From contig NZ_CP130044.1 of the NCBI RefSeq assembly GCF_030505395.1, forward strand, positions 1,101,001 to 1,165,000: a DNA stretch of 64,000 nucleotides, in the 5' to 3' direction. Numbering within the stretch: position 1 is the first letter of the stretch; each line of letters opens with the position of its first letter. The notes below the pieces were generated by a model. The model saw only the letters and a list, made by a program, of their open reading frames with translations, searched no databases and had not been told where the DNA came from. The translations under genes and the position numbers were made by a program. This DNA is from Asticcacaulis sp. ZE23SCel15. Its GTDB lineage: Bacteria > Pseudomonadota > Alphaproteobacteria > Caulobacterales > Caulobacteraceae. Of the stretch, positions 27,986 through 36,087 are shown piece after piece.

Positions 27986-29113
27986 CTAGGGCACAATCGT
28001 CACGAACAGGTAGGTGGCGAAGATCACCAGATGAGTTATCCCCTGAAGAATAGTGGTGCGTCCGGTACCGAGCGAAAAGATCGAGACGATAAACGACAAC
28101 AACAATAATATCATCGACTTCGGATCAAGGCCCAGCGCCAGCGGCCAGTCCATGACGACGGAGAGTACCGCCACGGTTGGTATGGTCAGGCCGATGGTGG
28201 CCAGCGCCGACCCCAGCGCCAGATTGAGGCTGGTTTGAATACGGTTGCGGCGGGCCGCCTTAACGGCGGCAAGACTTTCCGGGGCCAGCACCAGACCAGC
28301 GATCAGTACCCCGACAAACGCCAGCGGCAGACCGGCGGCCCCGACGGCGGCTTCGATATGGGGCGACAGGCTTTTGGCCAGCAGAACCACCCCAACCAGA
28401 GCAACGATCAAGGCACCGACCGCGATCCATGATTGCAGATGGGTGGGCGGTTCGGCATGGACATCCTGCGGCAGATCGCCATCACCGGCGGGCAGAAAAT
28501 AATCGCGGTGGCGCACCGTCTGCACCAGCACAAAGGTGCCATAAAGGATCAGCGATACCACGGCCACAAAGATAAGTTGCGGCGGGGAATAGAATGAGCC
28601 GGGTGCGGACGATGTAAAGTTCGGCAGGATCAGCGACAAAGACGCCATCGCCGCCAGCACGCAAAAGGCCGAACTGACGCCGCGCAACACAAACTTCTGC
28701 TCATGGTGGCGCGCGCCCCCGACCAGCAGACAAAGCCCCACAATCCCGTTCATAATGATCATCACCGCGGCAAAGACCGTGTCGCGCGCCAGCGTCGCCT
28801 TTTCGCCCGGATCGGACATCATCAGCGACACAATCAGGGCCACTTCGATGATGGTGACCGCAATGGCCAGCACCAGAGTCCCGAACGGTTCACCGACCTT
28901 ATGTGCCACGACCTCGGCATGGTGAACGGCGGCCAGCACACAGCCCATCATGATGATGGCGGCGACAATAACCCCGAATAGGCCCAGATAGGCGGCGTGG
29001 AGCGCAATGGCGAGCACACCCGCCCCAGGAACCACCAGACTCCAGATCGGCAGCACCGGCACGTCCTTGGTGTGGGGCGTCTTAGCGGTGTCGGGATTGC
29101 CGGATTGGGCCAT
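27986..29113 (-). CDS. chaA: Calcium/proton antiporter, ChaA type
   Basis: The 375-residue membrane protein has about eleven hydrophobic segments and both acidic ion-exchange helices of the CaCA superfamily. The first is GEPFGTLVLAIAVTIIEVALI (about 77-97) with a key Glu pair; the second, in the C-terminal half, is FVGVLIAGLVLAPESLAAVKAARRN with LNLALGSALATIGLTIP (about 268-312). These fit the ChaA family, which exports Ca2+ or Na+ in exchange for protons across the inner membrane. AAGGA lies six bases before the ATG. It is monocistronic, facing the Gre-like gene. Confidence 0.9.
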   Translation of the reverse strand: MAQSGNPDTAKTPHTKDVPVLPIWSLVVPGAGVLAIALHAAYLGLFGVIVAAIIMMGCVLAAVHHAEVVAHKVGEPFGTLVLAIAVTIIEVALIVSLMMSDPGEKATLARDTVFAAVMIIMNGIVGLCLLVGGARHHEQKFVLRGVSSAFCVLAAMASLSLILPNFTSSAPGSFYSPPQLIFVAVVSLILYGTFVLVQTVRHRDYFLPAGDGDLPQDVHAEPPTHLQSWIAVGALIVALVGVVLLAKSLSPHIEAAVGAAGLPLAFVGVLIAGLVLAPESLAAVKAARRNRIQTSLNLALGSALATIGLTIPTVAVLSVVMDWPLALGLDPKSMILLLLSFIVSIFSLGTGRTTILQGITHLVIFATYLFVTIVP

Positions 29114-29241
29114 GCTTAGTCCTTAAAAATATCGTTCAGCGCGCCCCCATAGAATTAATCCCCTATCCGGCCAGTCATGTCCACCTCAAGGGATTGATTT
29201 ATTTCGATTTCGGGTCAATTTTTTATGACGACGGCCAACCG

Positions 29242-30222
29242 TTAAAGGCCCGGCACTGTCCCCAGACGATCTTCGGCCCAGATTTGGCGCTGGGTCTCTG
29301 GGGCGACATTGCCGCCGGACAGTATGACCAGAACCGTTTGCGGCGTCGTTTGGGTGCGCAGATATTGCACCACACCGGCCATGCATCCGGCAGAGGTCGG
29401 CTCAATGGTCAGTTTCAGCAGATGGGTCAGCCACTGGGTCCAGTAGATGATGTCTTCTTCGCTGACCTCAAGCACACCGGCTGTTTGTTTTAAAAAGGCT
29501 AATGTCCGTTCACTGACATATAGGGTGCGCACACCGTCCGCGATGGTATCCGGTGCCTGATCCCACTTGAAAATCTTACCGTCGCGCAGGGTGCGGGCGG
29601 CGTCATTGGCATTGAGCGGCTCGACCCCGTACACCTTAGTGGCCGGTGACGCGGCCTGCGCGGCCAGATAAGTACCCGATACCAACCCGCCCCCGCCGCA
29701 AGGAGCGAACACAGCATTAAATTTGGGACCATCCTGAAACGCCTCAAGCGCCGCGGTGCCCTGACCAGCCATGACGCGGTCGTCGTCATAGGGATGGATG
29801 AACACCGCCCCCTGATCGATGACGGCCTGCACGGCGTGTTCGGCTTCCTGCCGGGTTTTCGTGACCACAACCTCGGCCCCGTGCGCGCGGGTGGCGGCGA
29901 TTTTTAGCGATGAGGCTGATTGCGGAATAAAAATAGTCGCTTTCAGGCCCAGAATTTTGGCCCCGTATGCCACGGCCTGAGCGTGATTACCCGACGAAAA
30001 ACAGGTGACGTGATCGGGCAATTCGCCCTGCTCTTTGAGGGTCAGCAGGGTGTTCATGGCCCCGCGCACCTTGAACGCGCCAATTTTTTGCAGGTTTTCG
30101 CACTTAAAGACAATGTGGTGGCCTAGCATGGCGTTGAGCGTGCCTGACTCCATCAGCGGCGTGCGGTAGACAAAGCCAGCGATGCGCGTCTGGGCGGCAA
30201 TGATATGATCGGGCGTATTCAT
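29242..30222 (-). CDS. Threonine/serine dehydratase (PLP-dependent, fold type II)
   Basis: The 326-residue protein has the PLP Lys in FKCENLQKIGAFKVRGAMN (about 34-52), the substrate loop CFSSGNHAQAVAYGAKILG (about 74-92) and the phosphate-binding CGGGGLVSGT (about 175-184). No C-terminal ACT regulatory domain is present, so it resembles the catabolic threonine dehydratase / serine racemase group rather than biosynthetic IlvA. The reaction would be deamination of L-threonine or L-serine to a 2-oxoacid and ammonia. Its ATG overlaps the upstream MobA-like stop by four bases, an unusual attachment to a molybdenum-enzyme operon. Confidence 0.88.
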   Translation of the reverse strand: MNTPDHIIAAQTRIAGFVYRTPLMESGTLNAMLGHHIVFKCENLQKIGAFKVRGAMNTLLTLKEQGELPDHVTCFSSGNHAQAVAYGAKILGLKATIFIPQSASSLKIAATRAHGAEVVVTKTRQEAEHAVQAVIDQGAVFIHPYDDDRVMAGQGTAALEAFQDGPKFNAVFAPCGGGGLVSGTYLAAQAASPATKVYGVEPLNANDAARTLRDGKIFKWDQAPDTIADGVRTLYVSERTLAFLKQTAGVLEVSEEDIIYWTQWLTHLLKLTIEPTSAGCMAGVVQYLRTQTTPQTVLVILSGGNVAPETQRQIWAEDRLGTVPGL

Positions 30223-30788
30223 GGGGCTGTCTTAGACCGGTTTGTCAGCGCCGTCAGATCATCTTTGGTATCAATATCCTGCACGATGGCGTCAGTTGCG
30301 ACCTCACATCGTGTCACGCGGTAGCGGCCACTGGTAATCAGGCCGCGCGCACCTTTGTCGCCGGACAATGCGCGCAGGTCATCGAAGCAGTTGGCGGCAA
30401 ACAAGACCGGATGGCCGTCGCGCCCGTCATGGGTCGGCACCACAATATCATGGCCGGTGAGGTGATCGGCCAGTTGCTGATAAAGCGCCTGCGGGATCAG
30501 CGGCATATCGCCTAGCACCACAAACACCCCGTCGCAAGGGGCAAGCGATGCCATCCCTAACGCCAGTGATCCGCCCATGCCCGCATCGGCATCAGGATTG
30601 ATCACCACTTGGACGCCTTCGGGGACAGGTGTGGGCGCGCGGGTAATCAGCAGGCGTTGACCCAGTCCAAAGGTTGCGGCAATTGCGGTGTCAAGCACGG
30701 TATGGTCAGCTAGTCGCGCTTGAAGCTTGTCTTCCGGCCCGAACCGGTGTGACGCCCCGGCCGCCAGTATAATCGCCGCCAGTGTCAT
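30219..30788 (-). CDS. MobA/MocA-like nucleotidyltransferase (molybdenum cofactor cytidylyl/guanylyltransferase)
   Basis: The 189-residue protein has the nucleotide-binding start TLAAIILAAGASHRFGPEDKL (about 2-22), a GMGGSLALGMASL loop (about 69-81) and FVVLGDMPLI (about 89-98). PTHDGRDGHPVLF (about 117-129) also matches the MocA/MobA family that adds CMP or GMP to molybdopterin. Set beside XdhC and a xanthine-dehydrogenase-family enzyme, MCD cofactor synthesis (MocA type) is the best guess. It overlaps the xdhC-like gene by four bases and the dehydratase gene by four bases, so the genes form an operon. Confidence 0.88.
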   Translation of the reverse strand: MTLAAIILAAGASHRFGPEDKLQARLADHTVLDTAIAATFGLGQRLLITRAPTPVPEGVQVVINPDADAGMGGSLALGMASLAPCDGVFVVLGDMPLIPQALYQQLADHLTGHDIVVPTHDGRDGHPVLFAANCFDDLRALSGDKGARGLITSGRYRVTRCEVATDAIVQDIDTKDDLTALTNRSKTAP

Positions 30789-31642
30789 GATTTTCGCCAG
30801 TGTTCGATAATCTGCGCCATAATCGACAAAGCAATTTCCGGCGGGGTGCGCGCCCCGATATCCAGCCCTACCGGCCCATGAATACGCCCCACATCACCCT
30901 GACCACGCAAGGTTTCCAGACGGGCCTGATGGGCGCGTTTGCTGCCCAAGGCCCCAATGTAAAACGCCGGACTGCTTAGAGCGGCCTTAAGTATTTGCGG
31001 TTCAAAAGCATGGTCATGAAACAGGGTAATGAGCGCGCTGTTGGTATCCAGCACACCGGCGTCAAAATCGCCGTCACCGCGCAGAGGCCGCACATCGGGC
31101 AGGTTGTCCGTGATCATCGCATCCGGGCTATAGATAACCGTTTCCATCTCCGCCATCGTCGCCAGTTGCGCCAGCATAATGACGATCGGACCCTGACCTA
31201 CAATCACGACCCGCCCATTAGGCCGGTAGTGGCGCACAAAGCCGCCGAGCGCTATCTGCGCGGGTTGACGCGCGGCGCGGGCATTGGCCACCCTTCGCAC
31301 CTCGTCATCACTATGTGTCACCGCAAAATGGATATCAAGCCCGGCCCCGCACGGCAAAGTAATGTCCTTAAAGCGCGATCCTTCGCCGTAGCGTTCAATA
31401 TAGTCCGAACCCTGATCAATGGCGGCAATAGCGTCATGCACAAGTGCGGCTTCCGCACAGCCGCCGGTGATCATGCCGACATGACGGCTATCTTCGCACA
31501 CAGCCATTTGCGACCCGACCGGCCGGGGCGACCCGCCGGTGGTGGCAATCAGGGTCAGGAGCGCGCAGCGCCAACCCTCACCCCGCCAGCCGAGGTAGGC
31601 ATCGAGCACATAGTCCTGATATGTGGGATGAGCGATATTCAA
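30785..31642 (-). CDS. XdhC family protein, molybdenum cofactor sulfuration/insertion
   Basis: The 285-residue product starts at TTG immediately after the stop of the Mo-binding subunit; an ATG cannot be found near the N-terminus of the conserved region. The XdhC N-terminal domain is seen in TGGSPRPVGSQMAV (about 36-49) with HVGMITGGCAEAALVHDA (about 55-72; the GGC motif). A C-terminal Rossmann domain follows (GRVVIVGQGPIVIMLAQLA; YIGALGSKRAH; PVGLDIGARTPPEIALSIMAQI). XdhC proteins bind the cofactor and help its sulfuration before insertion into the xanthine dehydrogenase family, which matches the adjoining subunit genes. Confidence 0.9.
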   Translation of the reverse strand: MNIAHPTYQDYVLDAYLGWRGEGWRCALLTLIATTGGSPRPVGSQMAVCEDSRHVGMITGGCAEAALVHDAIAAIDQGSDYIERYGEGSRFKDITLPCGAGLDIHFAVTHSDDEVRRVANARAARQPAQIALGGFVRHYRPNGRVVIVGQGPIVIMLAQLATMAEMETVIYSPDAMITDNLPDVRPLRGDGDFDAGVLDTNSALITLFHDHAFEPQILKAALSSPAFYIGALGSKRAHQARLETLRGQGDVGRIHGPVGLDIGARTPPEIALSIMAQIIEHWRKS

Positions 31643-33841
31643 CTAGGTCCGCACAGCCTTTGACAGGGTTTCGGGCAAGAGCGGCAGCTTACGCACCCGC
31701 ACACCGGTCGCCGCAAAGATGGCATTGCACACCGCAGGGATAGCCGGCGGCAGGGCCGGCTCACCCAGACCCGTCGGCCCGTTATCCGACAGCTCAAAAT
31801 GCAGGTCGATATGCGGGGCCTGCGGCATACGGATCATCGGAATATCCTGAAAATTACTCTGCACCGCGCGGCCTTTTTCAAAGGTGATTTCCGACATCAT
31901 TTCACCGATACCGTCCATGACCGAGCCTTCGACCTGATTGGCCGCCCCCGTAGGATTAATAATGGTGCGGCCGACATCACCGACCACCCAGACCTTAAGC
32001 ACCTTCCAGTTGCCGTCATCATCGACCTTGACCTTGGCCACTTCGGCAAAATAGCCGCGGTGACTGAAATAGGTCGCCACGCCATAGCCGATGCCATTGC
32101 CGGATTTGGCCGCATCCCAGCCGCTGCGGGCGCGTAAAGTCTCAAGCACCGCCTTGAGCCGTTTGGGCTCATAAGACGGGCCGCGTTCACCGTCTTTAAC
32201 TGGGCGAGGTGACGCAATCGCCGCCTCCACGATCTCCTGACGCAGGGTGAACGGGTCTTTGTTCAACGCACCGGCGATTTCATCAAGGAAGCACTCATGC
32301 ACAAAGCCCAGCGCATTGGATGACGGGGCGCGCAGATATCCGGTGGGTATCAGGGTTTCGATCAGGTGCTGTTCAAGGGCGTAGTTCGGGCTGATTAGCG
32401 GCACAAAATCGTGCGGCCCGATACCGGCCCCCTGCGCCACCTTGCCGTCGCGGGCAAAGGTGACCGCACGGACCTTATAGGCTGTGATCTTGCCACCGTC
32501 GATGGCCGCCTCAAACCTATGGTAGTTGCCGGGCCGGAAATAGTCATAGGCGACATCGTCTTCACGCGTCCACACCAGCTTAACAGGTACGCCAGCCTTT
32601 TGCGAGATCACCGCCGCTTCGACCATATAGTCGTTTTCTAGCCGGCGTCCAAAGCCACCGCCGCAGCGGATCATGTGGATGGTGATCTTATCTTCCGGCA
32701 CACCCAGCGCCTTGGCGACATGGGGTCGCCCCCACGCGGGGGCTTGAGTTGGGGCCCAGATTTCAACGCCGTCAGCCGTGACCTTAGCTGTGCAGTTTTG
32801 CGGTTCCATCGGGACGTGGGCGAGGAATGGCGCCTCAAACCAGGCCTCAATCTTTTTGGCGGCCTTGCTGAGGGCGGCATCGGCATCGCCGTGTGAGGCT
32901 ACCGAAGCGCCTTTGGTGCTGGCCAGTTCTTTGGCCTTGGCGGCATAGGTTGCACTATCGTGGGGCGCGCCGACAGCATCATCCCAGACGACCTCTAACT
33001 GTTCGCGTGCAGCCTTGGCGTACCACCATTTATCGGCGACGATGGCCACCCCATCCTGAAGGCTGTGAAAATCGCCTGACCCTTGCAGGGTAAAGACATG
33101 GGTGACGCCTTTTAAGGCTTTGATGACATCGATATTGGCCGATTTCAGTTTCGCGCCGTAGACCGGCGGCTTGACGAAGACGGCATATTTCATGCCGGGC
33201 ACCACCACGTCGATACCGAAGATCGGTTTACCTTCGACGATGGCCGGACTGTCGTAGCCGCCTTTGGATTTGCCGATGATGGTAAAGGCGCTGTCAGGTT
33301 TTAAGGTGACGCTGGCCGGATCGGGCAGTTTCAGTTTGGTGGCCGTGGCCACCAGTTTGCCATACGGCACTTTTGCGCCCGACGCCTTGTGGTGCACCAC
33401 ACCGGCTTCGACCGTCAGTTCAGCGGCAGGTTTTTTTAAGCTTGCGGCGGCGGCCTCAATCAGCACCGCGCGCGTAGCGGCACCCACCCGGCGCATAGGT
33501 TCATAGTTCATCGGGGTCGACATCGACCCGCCCGCAAACTGCGCCCCGAAGCGCTTTTCGTCAGCCGGGGCAGTCTCAATACGCACCTGTTCCCAGGCGA
33601 TGTCCATCTCTTCGGCGATCAGCATGGGCAGCATGGTTTTGATGCCCTGACCGATCTCAGGGTTCTTGGCGCGAATGGTGACCGTGCCATCAGAGGCTAT
33701 GGCGACGTAATCCCCCAGACGGGTAGCGCCTTCGTTGGCGGCCACGGCATCAAAGCCGAACCCGACCACTAACGCACCGCCGGTAGCTAAACCGGAGGCG
33801 AGGAACAGTCTGCGCGATGGTTTAAAAGAAGCGTCATCCAT
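31643..33841 (-). CDS. Molybdopterin-binding subunit of a periplasmic xanthine-dehydrogenase-family hydroxylase
   Basis: The start at 33841 gives 732 residues beginning with a twin-arginine signal (SRRLFLASGLATGGALVVGFGFDA, about 9-32). An upstream extension of 83 residues, reading through the iron-sulfur gene in another frame, is rejected. Molybdopterin-contact segments include GKPIFGIDVVVPGMKYAVFVKPPVYGAK, IRCGGGFGRRLENDYMVEAA (about 389-408), GYLRAPSSNALGFVHECFLDEIA and GLGEPALPPAIPAVCNAIFAATG near the C-terminus. The final segment holds the active-site Glu in GEPALPP. It resembles isoquinoline 1-oxidoreductase / aldehyde oxidase beta subunits, which use no FAD subunit, and none is encoded here. 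The substrate is unknown. Confidence 0.9.
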   Translation of the reverse strand: MDDASFKPSRRLFLASGLATGGALVVGFGFDAVAANEGATRLGDYVAIASDGTVTIRAKNPEIGQGIKTMLPMLIAEEMDIAWEQVRIETAPADEKRFGAQFAGGSMSTPMNYEPMRRVGAATRAVLIEAAAASLKKPAAELTVEAGVVHHKASGAKVPYGKLVATATKLKLPDPASVTLKPDSAFTIIGKSKGGYDSPAIVEGKPIFGIDVVVPGMKYAVFVKPPVYGAKLKSANIDVIKALKGVTHVFTLQGSGDFHSLQDGVAIVADKWWYAKAAREQLEVVWDDAVGAPHDSATYAAKAKELASTKGASVASHGDADAALSKAAKKIEAWFEAPFLAHVPMEPQNCTAKVTADGVEIWAPTQAPAWGRPHVAKALGVPEDKITIHMIRCGGGFGRRLENDYMVEAAVISQKAGVPVKLVWTREDDVAYDYFRPGNYHRFEAAIDGGKITAYKVRAVTFARDGKVAQGAGIGPHDFVPLISPNYALEQHLIETLIPTGYLRAPSSNALGFVHECFLDEIAGALNKDPFTLRQEIVEAAIASPRPVKDGERGPSYEPKRLKAVLETLRARSGWDAAKSGNGIGYGVATYFSHRGYFAEVAKVKVDDDGNWKVLKVWVVGDVGRTIINPTGAANQVEGSVMDGIGEMMSEITFEKGRAVQSNFQDIPMIRMPQAPHIDLHFELSDNGPTGLGEPALPPAIPAVCNAIFAATGVRVRKLPLLPETLSKAVRT

Positions 33842-33842
33842 C

Positions 33843-34322
33843 TCAAGCCTCCCGCGTGTCAGTGAGCGCCATACCGGCGGCTGATTTAATGGCCTCACGG
33901 ATGCGCTTATAGGTGGCGCAGCGGCACAGATTGCCCTCCATGGCCGCATCGATATCATCGTCCGTGGGTTTGGGGGTGGATTGTAACAAAGCCGCCGCCG
34001 ACATGATCTGACCGGCCTGACAATAGCCGCACTGCATGACATCAACCTCAAGCCAGGCGGTTTGCAGGGCCTTGCCCTGAGCCGTGGCACCTATGGCCTC
34101 AATCGTCGTGATCTTGGCGCCGGTTTCCAGCGATCCCACCGGTGTCGCGCAGGCGCGGGTGGCCACACCATCGACGTGGACGGTGCAGGCTCCGCATTGG
34201 GCGACCCCGCAGCCGAACTTGGTGCCGGGAAGCTCAAGCTCATCGCGCAGCGCCCACAGCAGCGGCATGTCTTCGGGCACATCAAGCCTGTGCGCCTTGC
34301 CATTAACGGTAAGTGTGATCAT
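33843..34322 (-). CDS. [2Fe-2S] subunit of the molybdenum hydroxylase
   Basis: The ATG at 34322 has AGGAGG seven bases upstream and is preferred to the 34382 start; the product is 159 residues. A plant-type ferredoxin domain has [15 protein letters not shown] (about 37-51) and a later Cys completing the first cluster. A C-terminal helical domain with [17 protein letters not shown] (about 97-113) and [14 protein letters not shown] (about 129-142) binds the second. It passes electrons from the molybdenum centre of the next gene's product, whose start lies one base after its stop. The protein has no signal peptide, so export as a complex with the Tat-bearing partner is likely. Confidence 0.92.
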   Translation of the reverse strand: MITLTVNGKAHRLDVPEDMPLLWALRDELELPGTKFGCGVAQCGACTVHVDGVATRACATPVGSLETGAKITTIEAIGATAQGKALQTAWLEVDVMQCGYCQAGQIMSAAALLQSTPKPTDDDIDAAMEGNLCRCATYKRIREAIKSAAGMALTDTREA

Positions 34323-34420
34323 CCGCCAGCCTCCTGAAATCCCTGATGCCCATAAGGGTATATCATCGCCGGATAATGGCAACTCTGTGGCCAGTAAAAG
34401 CGCTGTGAAATAAAAGATGG

Positions 34421-36085
34421 CTACTCGATGATCAGCAGCGTAACCCCCTGCCGGACCAGAGTGATATCCAGGCCTGCCGTCCCTTTGCTGACCGTCAGGG
34501 GGGCAAGGGTTTTGGGGTGCATGACCGATGCCGCCTCCAGCACCTTATACTGATCCTGATCGGGCGATTGCGGTGAGCCCATTTTCTGCCACTTGGCATA
34601 GGCATTGGCTGTGTGCGGATCGACCAGATACTGCGTAATCTTGCGGGTCCTAGTCTTACCCAGACCGGACAGTTTCAGGCTGAGGTTCGCGTCAGGGCCG
34701 CTAAGGTCGTTGTCGTTATAGTGCCAGACTATGACGGCCACTTTTGCCCCCTCACGGGTGGCCATGACGCCAACATCGTTCTTTTGCGTCACGCCTGAGA
34801 TCATGTCATCAAGCGGCAATTGCGCTGAACTGCTGGCCATCAGCAACTCTGGCCCCAGCTTGGCGTACATGCGAAAGACATTGAGCACGGGCAAGTCAAT
34901 GCCATTGCTGGCCAACTGGCGGTAACCGGCAAACCACGGCTGATCCTCAAAGGTAAAGGCCCAGGTCAGCACCCCGTCGAGATTGACCTGATGCCGCGCC
35001 GACAGTTCCCAGATGCGGGCAAATGAGGCGGCGGTATAGCTGGAATACATAGTGCCGTTGCGATAACCGTTTTGCGGGCCGGGGCAGGCGGCGCAGCCTT
35101 CCGGATCGCTCTCGCCAATGACGATCGGGGTGTTCTTATGCTCCGGTATGGCGGCAATTTTCTTGAAGCCATTCTCGACGGCTTTCAGATGGTTATTCAT
35201 GCCCATCTGAACATGTCCATCCACAAATTTGGGACTGCCCTTGGCATGGAACGCCAGAAAGTCCGTAGGTGTTCCGGTCTCGCCGGTGGCGTAGTTTTTA
35301 CCCGACACAACGTGCTTTAAGAAGCCGTCCATAAACGCGCCGCCTGAACCGGCCACATCCGGCCCGCCGACCTTGGCTTCGGGTAGGGCGCGTTTGACCC
35401 CGGCAATGGCGTAATCGTGGGTCTTGTAAAATTCTTCGGGTGTGCCCTTCCAGTAGGACGGGCCGTTCGGTTCGTTCCAGACCTCGAAATACCAGGTCAG
35501 CACCTCGTCCCTGCCGTATTTTTCGACATTGTGCTTGGTCCATTGATAGACCAGTTCTTCCCATTTTTTGTAGTCGTTGGGCGGATAGTTCCAGCCGCCT
35601 TCGATCAGTTCGTACTTGAAACCGGGTCGCCACGAATGGCGGTAAGGCATATCTTTGGGGGCAGACGACAGGGCCTCTGGCATAAACCCGATCTGGAGAT
35701 AGGGCCGGACTCCGCGGTCAAGGTAGCTGTCGATAATCATATCGGTGATCATCCAGTTATAGACCGGATTGCCGTCCTTATCTTCGGTATAGGCATTGGT
35801 CGAGCCCCATTTAAAGGCGGCGGTGCCATCGCCGGTATTGAGCAGGTTGTGGGCGCGGAAATAGACCTGCTTGGGCTTAAGTTCACCCAGATGCGCCAGC
35901 AGTTTCTGGCCGTCCTTCATGGTGGCGTAGTTGGGCTCATCAGCCCCGAAAAAGCGCCAGACCGGCTTGAGCGGCCCGGTCGGTTTTGAGGCATCGACCG
36001 TGATGGTCACCGGAAAGCTGTCTTGGGCGGCGGCTGGCAAAGCTAAAGCAAGGATGGCCGCTGACAGGGTAAGGATATGGCGCAT
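34421..36085 (-). CDS. GH39-like glycosidase (beta-xylosidase family)
   Basis: The ATG at 36085 is chosen over a GTG two codons upstream because AGGA is well placed only for the ATG; the product has 554 residues. A signal peptide (about 1-21, ending PAAAQ) is followed by a (beta/alpha)8 domain with [11 protein letters not shown] near 200, whose Glu is the expected acid/base of clan [14 protein letters not shown] near 320 holds the likely nucleophile, and a beta-sandwich follows. This pattern fits GH39, which removes xylose, arabinose or iduronate units. The start lies three bases beyond the stop of the GH2 gene, so the two enzymes are co-translated. The substrate is inferred only. Confidence 0.85.
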   Translation of the reverse strand: MRHILTLSAAILALALPAAAQDSFPVTITVDASKPTGPLKPVWRFFGADEPNYATMKDGQKLLAHLGELKPKQVYFRAHNLLNTGDGTAAFKWGSTNAYTEDKDGNPVYNWMITDMIIDSYLDRGVRPYLQIGFMPEALSSAPKDMPYRHSWRPGFKYELIEGGWNYPPNDYKKWEELVYQWTKHNVEKYGRDEVLTWYFEVWNEPNGPSYWKGTPEEFYKTHDYAIAGVKRALPEAKVGGPDVAGSGGAFMDGFLKHVVSGKNYATGETGTPTDFLAFHAKGSPKFVDGHVQMGMNNHLKAVENGFKKIAAIPEHKNTPIVIGESDPEGCAACPGPQNGYRNGTMYSSYTAASFARIWELSARHQVNLDGVLTWAFTFEDQPWFAGYRQLASNGIDLPVLNVFRMYAKLGPELLMASSSAQLPLDDMISGVTQKNDVGVMATREGAKVAVIVWHYNDNDLSGPDANLSLKLSGLGKTRTRKITQYLVDPHTANAYAKWQKMGSPQSPDQDQYKVLEAASVMHPKTLAPLTVSKGTAGLDITLVRQGVTLLIIE

Positions 36086-36087
36086 TT

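Noticed and set aside
33842-34090. N-terminal extension of the molybdopterin subunit
   Set aside because: It overlaps the iron-sulfur gene in another frame, and the Tat signal directly after 33841 marks the true start.
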